Below, one piece after another: positions 16,891 through 24,890 of a stretch of 43,998 nt of DNA. Where the stretch lies: the NCBI GenBank assembly GCA_934278005.1, contig CAKQWG010000004.1, positions 1-43,998 on the forward strand, read 5' to 3'. Within the stretch, counting starts at the first letter, position 1. Each line of letters opens with the position of its first letter. The notes under the pieces were generated by a model. It worked only from the letters and a program-made list of their open reading frames with translations. It was not told where the DNA came from and ran no database searches. Origin of the DNA: an uncultured Pirellulaceae bacterium (GTDB taxonomy: Bacteria > Planctomycetota > Planctomycetia > Pirellulales > Pirellulaceae). The position numbers and the translations under genes were made by a program.

Positions 16891-17996
16891 TGGTCTCCTC
16901 ACTGACGCGCGAATGCACCGACAAGATGGCGTTCAAAACAATTCTGATTCTCGCCGCCCTAGCTCAGCTTCTGGCTGCCGGGCTGGCGCTGCGGATCAAT
17001 TTTCGGTACAGAATTTATTCAGCTTGGTTTTTGCTCTCCGCGGCGGCTAGCGTGGGGGCCATCCTTCGCCTGACAACGCTCACCGAACATTGGATGCAGA
17101 CTCCCACGCTGTTCGACGACCGGAATCTTTGGCTCTCTTCCTTCGCCGCCCTGCTCGCATCGATTCTATTGCTCGGTGGCATGGCGCTCATTGAACCCTT
17201 CTTCGTGCGCATCTCTGAGGCGGACAAATCACTGCGTCGCGAGCATCGGCAGTTGTCCACGTTTGTTCGCGCGACCGAAGAAGAGCTCAAACTGGCCCAG
17301 CGCATTCAGCGTCGCTTGCTGCCAGTAGGCGACATCGAACTGCCGCACGTGGACATCCATGGCGTCTCTCAGCCAGCAGAATGGACCAGCGGTGACTATT
17401 TCGATTACCTCGCCCTCCGCAGCGGTTTAACCGCTGTGGTCATCGCCGATGTGTGCGGCCACGGTATTGGCCCGGCGCTATTGATGTCCTCCACACGGGC
17501 TTCGCTGCGCGGCTTAGCCCCCACGCTGGACGACGTGGGCGAGCTGCTAACCTATGGCAATCGAGCGGTATTCGACTGCGTCTCGCCCAGCGAATTCGTG
17601 ACCCTCTTTGCCGCCTGCTACGACTCAGCCACGCAATCGCTACACTATGCAGGGGCAGGGCACGTGGCCTACTTGCTGCGCAACGACGGCTCCAGCCACT
17701 TGTTAGAAGCGGATGTTCCACCACTGGGCATACTCAGCGAACTCACCGTAAAAACTCGCCAGCTCAACGGACTGCAAGGCGGCGAGATACTCATTTTGGT
17801 GACCGATGGCATTCTCGAGTCGCGCAACGGCAGCGAGGAAATGTTTGGCGAAGCTCGCCTGCTGGCCACCGTTGCCCAGTTCCGTCAGCAATCTGCGGCT
17901 ACCATCGCCAAAGAGTTGCTCCAGGCCGCTACCGATTTTACCGAACAACGAGTCTCGCAGGACGACATTACTGTGGTCATTATGAAGATTGAGTGA
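16890..17996 (+). CDS. membrane-bound PP2C/SpoIIE-family serine phosphatase (RsbU-like)
   Basis: The protein has 368 residues. Three hydrophobic segments occupy about residues 14-105 (ILILAALAQLLAAGLAL, YSAWFLLSAAASVGAIL, FAALLASILLLGGMALI), followed by a coiled linker with the SpoIIE-type lead-in KLAQRIQRRLLPVG. The phosphatase domain has the metal-binding and core motifs SGDYFDYLAL, VIADVCGHGIGPALLM, AGAGHVAYLLR, LVTDGILESR and the final SQDDITVVIM. Family members remove phosphate from serine on STAS-type anti-anti-sigma proteins. No sensor domain of known kind is present outside the membrane part. The gene starts inside the stop of the kinase gene, and the two products probably act together. 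A STAS protein at 35007 is a possible substrate but is 17 kb away. Confidence 0.92.
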   Translation: MVSSLTRECTDKMAFKTILILAALAQLLAAGLALRINFRYRIYSAWFLLSAAASVGAILRLTTLTEHWMQTPTLFDDRNLWLSSFAALLASILLLGGMALIEPFFVRISEADKSLRREHRQLSTFVRATEEELKLAQRIQRRLLPVGDIELPHVDIHGVSQPAEWTSGDYFDYLALRSGLTAVVIADVCGHGIGPALLMSSTRASLRGLAPTLDDVGELLTYGNRAVFDCVSPSEFVTLFAACYDSATQSLHYAGAGHVAYLLRNDGSSHLLEADVPPLGILSELTVKTRQLNGLQGGEILILVTDGILESRNGSEEMFGEARLLATVAQFRQQSAATIAKELLQAATDFTEQRVSQDDITVVIMKIE

Positions 17997-18005
17997 GCAG
18001 CTCAG

Positions 18006-18872
18006 TCAATTGCGTCGGGCTACCAACACTTCGCGTTTGCCTCCGACTGGCCCAGCCATCTTATCGACTTGCAAGCCACACTGATGCAGAGCTTTGCGCA
18101 CGGCACTCTTAACGCAGTAGCTGGTCAACAGCCCACCTGGACGCAGCCCGCGAGCGGCAACTTCAAACACTTCCGCCGTCCATAGTTCCGGATTGGATTC
18201 AGGGCTAAACGGATCGAAGTAGATCGCATCGAAGCTGTCGAGGCATGGCTTGTCGGCAGCCTGCACAGCGAGCGCCGCGGTGGGCGGTGACCAATCGCGT
18301 GCATCGCCCAGCCACAGCCGCAGCTCGACGTAGTCACCTACGCAGGCCGTCATCAGCTCGCCCGCCGCGGAACTCGCTAATGCTTGCGGAGTCTGCTGCC
18401 AGCGAGCTACCTGACCACAGAATGCTTCACACAATTTGGGCAGCGCCTCAAACTCGGTGAGCGCAAAGCCTGGATCGCTGACAGGCGTCCTGGCCAGCTC
18501 CTGCGAGATGCACTGCGCGACCGATTCGGCGAGTTGCAACTGGCTGAAGATTTCGCTGGGTAGCAGAGAGCATTCCAGCGCAGTGAAGACCAGTGGCGTG
18601 CGGTAGTGCTCAGCCACCGCGGCCGTCAACAGAAAGCCGGTCGCGGTGCCTAGCCCGTATTCGAGCACCGCGCAGGGCAGTTGCTGCCGCAGCCGTGAGA
18701 GCACTTGGCTGTTGTACAAATAGACGATCAACGTTTCGCTCACTGCGCCGCAGCCGCTGTGAAAGCTCTCATCCAGGCTGGCGTCCCACAGTGTGCGACT
18801 GCCGTCATCGGTCAGCTCCCATTGCCAAGCAGGCGAGCCGGTAGGCCAACGATCTCGAATGGGTGGAGGCAC
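18006..18872 (-). CDS. mnmD: stand-alone MnmD-like tRNA wobble-uridine methyltransferase
   Basis: The protein has 288 residues from a GTG at 18872. The end of the protein carries the MnmC N-domain signature (DUF752): FDAIYFDPFSPESNPELWT, then LRPGGLLTSYCVKSAVRKAL, CGLQVDKMAGPVGGKREVL. The N-terminal part has LTDDGSRTLWD and SFHSGCGAVSETLIVYL, with VLEYGLGTATGFLL as the SAM-binding loop. In enterobacteria this domain performs the last methylation of the mnm5 group on U34 of tRNAs and is fused to an FAD oxidase; here the oxidase half is absent, as in the MnmD form of other bacteria. The central part holds a longer than usual helical insert (about residues 120-190). It converges with the phosphatase gene with only 9 bases between stops. 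Confidence 0.85.
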   Translation of the reverse strand: MPPPIRDRWPTGSPAWQWELTDDGSRTLWDASLDESFHSGCGAVSETLIVYLYNSQVLSRLRQQLPCAVLEYGLGTATGFLLTAAVAEHYRTPLVFTALECSLLPSEIFSQLQLAESVAQCISQELARTPVSDPGFALTEFEALPKLCEAFCGQVARWQQTPQALASSAAGELMTACVGDYVELRLWLGDARDWSPPTAALAVQAADKPCLDSFDAIYFDPFSPESNPELWTAEVFEVAARGLRPGGLLTSYCVKSAVRKALHQCGLQVDKMAGPVGGKREVLVARRN

Positions 18873-18895
18873 GCTTTAATATCTTTCTTTGAATT

Positions 18896-19058
18896 TGGCT
18901 CGACGCTCCGCGTCCAGTGTGGCTCGACGCTCCGCGTCGTAAGTGTGGCTCGACGCTCCGCGTCGTACAAGTCCGAGCATACCGACGCGGAGCGTCAGGC
19001 CACACTCGCTCCGCGTCGCACAGGTCTGAGCATACCGATGCGGAGCGTCGGGCCACAC
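18896..19058. repeat. REP-like palindromic repeat cluster
   Basis: Copies of the TGTGGCTCGACGCTCCGCG unit occur forward at 18896-18914, 18917-18939 and 18943-18965, and inverted at 18982-19005 and 19035-19058, with a partial copy at about 19007-19020. The segment before each inverted copy is also repeated: CAAGTCCGAGCATACCGA and CAGGTCTGAGCATACCGA. Facing copies make larger hairpins, as in paired REP elements. The cluster lies upstream of the mnmD start. A CRISPR is excluded: orientation changes and spacers are not of even length. Confidence 0.85.
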
Positions 19059-19080
19059 TCACGCTCTCACCATACAATTA

Positions 19081-19379
19081 TTATCGAGCCACGCGCTGCT
19101 GACGAGTCAGCAGCAGAGCAGCATCCATGTGAAAGTTAGGCAACGTCAAATCCACCCGCCGATCCTTTACCGAAAGGCTGGGCAAATTGCCGCGTTCGCC
19201 GCTGACCGGATTGATCCGTACGACTTCGTATGCTCCTGGGGGAAGCTCAAGCGACAGTTCAACCGGCGGGTGCGGAGCGTGTAGTCGCTCCAGTGCTGCT
19301 GCGTCAAGCTTTTTAGGGATCGGGCGGTGGACATACAATAAAAGAGCCTTATCGGCTTGCCCCAAACAAGAACAGACCA
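19081..19379 (-). pseudogene. C-terminal remnant of a secreted-enzyme-like beta domain
   Basis: The minus strand from 19379 to the stop at 19081 reads as protein: ADKALLLYVHRPIPKKL, then ELSLELPPGAYEVVRINPVS and LTLPNFHMDAALLLTRQ. This pattern, a strand-rich domain with PGxYxVxxxNPxxG and a closing hydrophobic strand, is typical of the C-terminal beta-sandwich of planctomycete glycoside hydrolases and related secreted proteins. Upstream the frame continues only through translated repeat DNA (MARRSASESVARRSASYRS) to 19467 and then meets the end of another gene. No start codon, signal peptide or catalytic part remains. It seems to be the tail of a gene cut by the repeat cluster at 19380-19470. 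The family assignment is tentative. Confidence 0.5.
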
Positions 19380-19470
19380 GTGTGGCCCGACGCTCCGCGT
19401 CGGTCTGCTCAGATCGGTACGACGCGGAGCGTCGAGCCACACTTTCCGACGCGGAGCGTCGGGCCACACT
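19380..19470. repeat. REP-like repeats overlapping the end of the TPR/C39 gene
   Basis: Three copies of the palindromic unit occur: forward at 19380-19403, and inverted at 19420-19443 and 19446-19470. The last copy ends in CCACACTAG, whose CTA is the reverse complement of the TAG stop (19469-19471) of the 1701-residue protein. The repeat edge thus supplies the stop codon of that gene. On the other side the cluster abuts the remnant at 19081-19379. Confidence 0.85.
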
Positions 19471-22400
19471 AGCGCGCCGGCCGTGGCCGCACGCTGCTTG
19501 TTACAAACGTTCGCAGTCTTAATGGCGCCAGCTTGGCAACCAGCCAACCGCGAGCCGAAAGTGAACCGGCGGCGCGAGCGATGGACTTGACCGTGTTTTC
19601 GTAGACGCAGCGATACACGGGCTGTTCCGTGAAAAACTGAGCGTTGAGCTGCAACTGGTCGATCTGCTTGCGAACCACTTTAAACGTTGCGGCTTTATCG
19701 GGAGTTTGGTGCATGTGTAGCACTGCCTCTATGCAGTGATGCATCAGCCGCTCGTGGCCGCTCAAATGTTCCAACCTGCTGGCCTGCATGAAGTGCCGCA
19801 GCGCGAGCTGAGCGTCCCCGTCGACAAGTGCATCATGGGCCGCCCACAATCTAAACTGGGACTGCATGTGATCGGGAGGCATGGCTAGTGCCGTCTGCAC
19901 CGCACGCCTGCCGCCAGCATCATCGCCTACCAGGCGACACAGTTCATGTATGTTGGCGAACATCCACGCATCATAGTCACTGCGCTCCTCCCAGCCCTCG
20001 AGCCAGCCACGCATCGCGGTGGCCGAATAGAGCGAAGGTTTGTCCGCGTAAGCAAACGTAACCATGGACCAATTGTTCGGATCTTCACACAGCGTCTGCT
20101 CGTACTTGGTAATGAATTCCTGAAGCTCTTTAGACGAGCTACGTGCGTTTAATACGCTTATCAACATCGATATGGCCGATCGGCCGGCGGCCGGATTTTC
20201 GCCAGCTAGCCAGCCGTCAATACGGTCTGTGACAATCTTAATCCGCTGCTGCTCGGGTACCTCCGCGTCGTCCATCTTGATGCTGACCCATGTGCGAGCG
20301 CTATTTTCGTTGAACGATTTGTCCAGCAGTCGCTGTTCGATTTCCTCCACGAGTCTGGCTGTCAGCCCAGCCTCCTGCATCAATTCAGCGGCGCGGTCGG
20401 GGGCCCAAGGACTCCATTCGGAATCGGAAAAAATCGCCACGACATCCGCATTAGCTTGTTCGAGATCCTTCTCATGCAAGGAAACTTGCAGCCGCCTCGC
20501 GATCACGGAAGGGTGTTGCTCGACTCGCGGCAGGTCGCGAATCACTCGCGCAGCTTCGTCCCACTCGTCGCGCTCGACTAGCAGATCGAACAAATTGCAG
20601 CGGCTGCCCGCATAGGTTGGAGCGAGCTCGACCACGCGCCGAAAGACATCAATCGCCTGAGACTTATTTTCCAGACTCATATAAGCGTGGCCCGCGGCGT
20701 CGAGCACATCGGGATTGTGCGGCTGCAACTTAACTTGCTGTTCCACAGCGCGAACCGCTGTCGCGCGATCTTCGCGGGCTTGAGCCCAGTGCTCAAGACG
20801 GTTCCACAGACTCACTTCATCGGGATTCTGCTCGGCAGAGCTCTGCAGCAGTTCATAAGCGGCATCTTGAGCTCCGATGTCCCACAGCAATTGAGCGCGA
20901 GTCAATTCCAGAGCTGGAGGAATCACGGGAAAAACTTCGGGTTGCAGCGCCGCAAGTGCGGCATCAAAATCACCTGCATTGGCCAGCGTTTGAGCGCGCA
21001 TGCAGTGCACCGCTTCGCGGTACGGGTCGAGCGTCTCGGCGCGGTCTAGCGCTTGATGCGCTTCCTCGAAGCGTTCCTTAGCAAGTAAACTCTGGGCATG
21101 TTGCAGCCAAACGCCGACAGAGTGAGGTTTTTCGGTTATCAATCGCTGCGTGAGCTCTAATCGGGCCTCTGGGCGCTCAAGGACGCAGATCAAATCGTCA
21201 AAGCGACTCCACGCGAAATCGTAGTCTGGCTGCAGACTGGCTGCCGTTGCGAATTCGCCCAGCGCTGCTTCCTTTTCATCCAGCTCCAGCAGCACATCCG
21301 CCAGGTAGCCGCGGTTAACGGCATCCAGCGGCTGAGCCGCAACCAGCGACTGCAGCATCTCGCGGGCGTCGGCGAATCTTCCCTCGCTGCACAGCAAATC
21401 CGCTAGGGCGCGGCTGACCGTCGCGTTACTGGGACGCAGCAATCGACACTGCTCCAGTGAAGCTCGCTGCAGCGCTGGATCGCCCATCGCCATAGCTACT
21501 TGAAAAAGTTCGTACCACGCGTCAGGCTCAAGCGGAAAAAGTCCCACCGCGTTTTCGGCCGCTAGGCGTGCTTCGTCCAGTCGCTGCATTTGGATCAGTT
21601 GCCGGATCAAGGCCTGATGCGCCGGCCACAGTTCACCGCGCTGCTCGACAGCCTCCTGCAACGCTTGCAGAATCGTATCCTCAGGAAGAATCGCTTGGGC
21701 ATATTCGCGGTAAACCAACAGCACATCGCCGCTAACCGGTTGGCGGCGCAATTCCGACAAGATCCACTCCAGCGCTTGGCGGCGTTGTTCGAGCGTTTCA
21801 CAGTAGCTGATCAAATGCGGCACTGCATGTACTTGGGTGATATCATTGGTCAATATTTCGCGCAGCCTGGCGCGCGCCGCAGCATTATCACCGCGTCGCG
21901 AATCGAGCGTTGCTTGCAGCAGCTTCGTGGTCGGGTGCTCGGCGTCCAGCTCAGCACACCGCGCGAGCATGGCTTCGGCTTGCAGCAACTTGCCCACGGC
22001 AAGCAGATGTTGTGTTAGCTCGCGAACCGCCCACGCATTGTCTGGGTCCAGTTCCAAAATGCGGTTGAGCACCGGTTCTATTTCTTCCAGAGGCCGCATT
22101 CGCAGGGCGACAGCATGGCGTTCGATGAGCGGCTGATAGTGTGGAAACTGGGCCGCGGCCGATCGCCAAAACTCAAGCGTGGCCTCTTCGCCGTGGACCT
22201 CTTCCATCAGCTCGGCGATACTCTCTCTGAGGCTCATCGACAGCGGGCTACGAGGCAGCAGATCCTGCAGGTGCTCTAGCCCCTTGGCCCAGTCGCCCTG
22301 TACTACGGCCAACTGCGAAGCGGCTTCCTTCCAGCCTCGCTCCTGTGCTTGGCCCTTGACCGACTGCAGCAGCGCTTCGGCACGCGGCCAATAGTCGCTG

Positions 22401-24574
22401 GAGGTCGTCGCTAAACAATTAACCACTGACAGAACCAGTTCCGTGTCGTCGGGGCGCAGCTCGATGGCTTGCTCAAGTACTTCGATAGCCTCGCTATGCC
22501 GCCGCAGCTTGGTTAAGGCGTGGTGCAGAGTGACCGCTGGCTGCATCGACTGCTTACCGAACCGCTCGAATCGACTTTTCAGCCAGTCGATAGCCTCCTC
22601 AGATCGACCCAGCACGGACAGAGCGTCGACGTAACGTATTGCCATGTATTCATCTTTGTCCTCCAGACAAGCCGCAAATCGATACAGCCGCAGCGCCCGT
22701 TGGCGATCGAGCCGCTGCCACAGTAGATCCGCCAGGGCGACATAGCATCGCGCGAACGAAGTGCCCGCCCGAATCGCCGCCCGCAACTGATCGTGGGCCT
22801 CGTCGCGATAACGACCGTCAAGAACCAGTAAGTCTGCCAACTGCAGTCGGAAGAGCGGATGAGGCGTCGGCTGGTCGACCAGCTCTCGCAAGCGCCGGAT
22901 CAACTGCTGAGTTTGACCAAGATTGCTCAGCAGCGACAGCTGCGACATCTGCAGCGGCACATCATCGGGATAGAGTATCAATAATTTTTGCACCGCATCC
23001 AAAATCCCCTGCTCGTCGCCATCGTAGATCGAAATCTGACGCTCGGCCTGCCACCGCAGGCGGTGCTCTGGAGCCAGCTCGATCAGCCTGTCACGCAGTT
23101 CGATCGCCTGCTCTCGGCGATGTTGGATGAGCGCTCCGTCGATCTGGTGTATCAAATCATATAGCTCTGAGTCCAATAGTCGCAAATCATCGATAAGAGG
23201 AGCCTTGTCCTGCGGTACCAGCACCATCCCGCGCGGACCGTTGGCGGCTTGCAACTCAAACAACTCATCGGCGCCGATCGTACCACGCACGCGCTGCGAC
23301 GGGTCTCGAACCAAGATCGATCCCGTGCGGCCATCGTAGCCAATGACGGCTTGCAAGTGCGCAAAGCCAGGGCCGCGCGTCACCAAAGTAAACGGAACGT
23401 CGCGGGCAATGAGCGATTCCGTGGCCGCTTCATCGACGGTGAATTCGCGCGTGGTATAGCCGTTTTGCTCGGCCCACTGGCGCTCGGCAAAATCGGTGGT
23501 ACCGTTGTAGCAGATCTCTTCAGCCACCTCCAAATGCTCCGCTGGACGATTCCAGTAGCGACTAATAGCGGACAGTGTCGCGGGTGCACACGTCATCACG
23601 TGCTGCCGCACAAACTCAACGGGCAGGACTTTGTCCACACGTGAAAGTCGCTGTGGGTCGGCCAAGCGCTGCGCAAATTTATTACCGGTCGCCGATTTGG
23701 CTTGCAACGCATACTCGATGGCTTGGGCATCATCGCCGGTGCGCCGTGCCAGCTCGCAACGAAACAGGGTAAACTGCTGGCCGAAGCCACGCTCCATCAA
23801 CGGCGAGAGAGCTTCGAAGCGTTTGAGCGTGCGAACGCAATCGACGTAATCTCGACGCTCGTAAGCGATCAGAGACATCATCCATGGCACCGCAGCAGTC
23901 TGCTTGCGCTGGTCAAAGTCGCTGAGCATCTCATACGCTTGGTCCTCCTTACCGGCGTTCATCAGCAGGTAGGCTTTGAAACAAACCGAGCCGCGGGTTT
24001 CGCGTTCGGCAATGGCCCGATCGATGGCTTGCATGGCCTTTTCGGGCTGGTCCTGCCTCTCCCAGTACATGCCGCGAGCGAAGTGGACCGAGTCCGGGCG
24101 ATGCCCGACCGCCTGCATGGCTTCGATCAAGCCGGCTGCGGTGGAAAAATCACGGAGCAGTGTATAGCTTGAGAGCTGCAGCCACAGCCACCTCAAACGC
24201 TCCTCTGGATCGTCCGCTGCATCGGGCTGCGGCGAAGCTTCGATGAACTCCAAAGTGTCCAGCGGACCTTTCACATCCGCAATGTGCTGTGCATAGTAAC
24301 CGCGGACCACCGGCAACTCGGGGGCTTCACGATTCGCTTTGAGCACATGCCAGCGACTTAAGCGCGGTGCACCCAATTCACCGACAATCCACGAAACGTC
24401 GCAGCGTTCGGCAGCGGTCCAGTTCCTATCCAGCGGACCGCATCGCTTGAGCTCCTCCAACGCATCCAGAAACATGCCTTCTTTGCCCAGCGAAACCGCA
24501 CTCTCAAGTGCCGACTTTTGCGATGCTTGCGTTTCCTGCGTTCCTTGCGATTGCTGTATCGGTAGCGAAGACAT
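19469..24574 (-). CDS. giant TPR protein with an internal C39-like cysteine peptidase domain
   Basis: The protein has 1701 residues, with no signal peptide or membrane segment. Residues about 20-310 and 460-1600 are tetratricopeptide-type helix pairs, many canonical (for example HSEAIEVLEQAIELRPDDTE and EEAHQALDRAETLDPYREAV). Between them, at about 315-450, lies a papain-fold domain of the peptidase C39 type: HVMTCAPATLSAISRYW with Cys329, the strand HLQAVIGYD with His406 and ILVRDPSQ with Asp424, in the right order and spacing. C39 domains usually cut double-glycine leaders and sit on ABC exporters, but no exporter is encoded nearby, and the family also includes stand-alone forms. The helical repeats would offer a long binding surface for a substrate. 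The C-terminus, VTSSVRPRPAR, ends within repeat DNA and may not be original. The start MSSLPIQQSQ is the only good one. Confidence 0.88.
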   Translation of the reverse strand: MSSLPIQQSQGTQETQASQKSALESAVSLGKEGMFLDALEELKRCGPLDRNWTAAERCDVSWIVGELGAPRLSRWHVLKANREAPELPVVRGYYAQHIADVKGPLDTLEFIEASPQPDAADDPEERLRWLWLQLSSYTLLRDFSTAAGLIEAMQAVGHRPDSVHFARGMYWERQDQPEKAMQAIDRAIAERETRGSVCFKAYLLMNAGKEDQAYEMLSDFDQRKQTAAVPWMMSLIAYERRDYVDCVRTLKRFEALSPLMERGFGQQFTLFRCELARRTGDDAQAIEYALQAKSATGNKFAQRLADPQRLSRVDKVLPVEFVRQHVMTCAPATLSAISRYWNRPAEHLEVAEEICYNGTTDFAERQWAEQNGYTTREFTVDEAATESLIARDVPFTLVTRGPGFAHLQAVIGYDGRTGSILVRDPSQRVRGTIGADELFELQAANGPRGMVLVPQDKAPLIDDLRLLDSELYDLIHQIDGALIQHRREQAIELRDRLIELAPEHRLRWQAERQISIYDGDEQGILDAVQKLLILYPDDVPLQMSQLSLLSNLGQTQQLIRRLRELVDQPTPHPLFRLQLADLLVLDGRYRDEAHDQLRAAIRAGTSFARCYVALADLLWQRLDRQRALRLYRFAACLEDKDEYMAIRYVDALSVLGRSEEAIDWLKSRFERFGKQSMQPAVTLHHALTKLRRHSEAIEVLEQAIELRPDDTELVLSVVNCLATTSSDYWPRAEALLQSVKGQAQERGWKEAASQLAVVQGDWAKGLEHLQDLLPRSPLSMSLRESIAELMEEVHGEEATLEFWRSAAAQFPHYQPLIERHAVALRMRPLEEIEPVLNRILELDPDNAWAVRELTQHLLAVGKLLQAEAMLARCAELDAEHPTTKLLQATLDSRRGDNAAARARLREILTNDITQVHAVPHLISYCETLEQRRQALEWILSELRRQPVSGDVLLVYREYAQAILPEDTILQALQEAVEQRGELWPAHQALIRQLIQMQRLDEARLAAENAVGLFPLEPDAWYELFQVAMAMGDPALQRASLEQCRLLRPSNATVSRALADLLCSEGRFADAREMLQSLVAAQPLDAVNRGYLADVLLELDEKEAALGEFATAASLQPDYDFAWSRFDDLICVLERPEARLELTQRLITEKPHSVGVWLQHAQSLLAKERFEEAHQALDRAETLDPYREAVHCMRAQTLANAGDFDAALAALQPEVFPVIPPALELTRAQLLWDIGAQDAAYELLQSSAEQNPDEVSLWNRLEHWAQAREDRATAVRAVEQQVKLQPHNPDVLDAAGHAYMSLENKSQAIDVFRRVVELAPTYAGSRCNLFDLLVERDEWDEAARVIRDLPRVEQHPSVIARRLQVSLHEKDLEQANADVVAIFSDSEWSPWAPDRAAELMQEAGLTARLVEEIEQRLLDKSFNENSARTWVSIKMDDAEVPEQQRIKIVTDRIDGWLAGENPAAGRSAISMLISVLNARSSSKELQEFITKYEQTLCEDPNNWSMVTFAYADKPSLYSATAMRGWLEGWEERSDYDAWMFANIHELCRLVGDDAGGRRAVQTALAMPPDHMQSQFRLWAAHDALVDGDAQLALRHFMQASRLEHLSGHERLMHHCIEAVLHMHQTPDKAATFKVVRKQIDQLQLNAQFFTEQPVYRCVYENTVKSIARAAGSLSARGWLVAKLAPLRLRTFVTSSVRPRPAR

Positions 24575-24890
24575 GTTTACACGCGCCTTATCTGATAAAG
24601 GGTCGGGGCGGGGCTTTTTGGTGAGTACCAGGATACGACAGAAATCCCTCGGCGTGGGTTCAGCAGCTTGAAAATTGGAAAGCTAGAAAGCCTCTTGAGT
24701 GCCCCGCCGGCCCAGGTAGCTGTCGGCTCTAAAGAAAAGCGACTGATCTACCAATCAATCGGCCAAACAACTACGCGCTGGCGCTGCCGTTGTTGTGATC
24801 GGTGGCGCTGGGGAGTAAACTCAGAGTCTCGCGGAAGCGAGTTTCTCCAGGAAATTCGCCCGACTTTCGTTGCCTTAGAAGAAGATACTT
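24575..24890. other. divergent intergenic region, TPR/C39 gene and second PVC gene
   Basis: These 316 bases separate two divergent genes and must contain both promoters, but I see no clear -35/-10 pair. A small hairpin, CTCGC-GGAA-GCGAG, lies near 24828-24841, about 50 bases before ATG 24891; a weak ribosome site AGAAGAAG precedes that ATG by a few bases. No gene is seen; the plus-strand open frame 24668-24997 mostly overlaps the real start and lacks motifs. Confidence 0.4.

Noticed and set aside
18876..19139. Open frames across the repeat cluster
   Set aside because: Their sequences (RRGASSHT, DAERRATL) are translations of the repeated palindrome and not proteins.
18896..19470. CRISPR-like appearance of the repeats
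   Set aside because: Copies change direction, are partly degenerate, have unequal and very short gaps, and no cas gene is near. Palindromic REP-type repeats explain them.
22639..24172. Plus-strand open frames opposite the TPR/C39 gene
   Set aside because: Arg/Ala/Ser-rich shadow frames without motifs; the minus-strand frame has clear TPR and peptidase signatures.
19469..24574. Bacteriocin or peptide exporter processing peptidase
   Set aside because: There is no ABC transporter, membrane segment or double-glycine precursor gene nearby; the domain is buried between TPR arrays.
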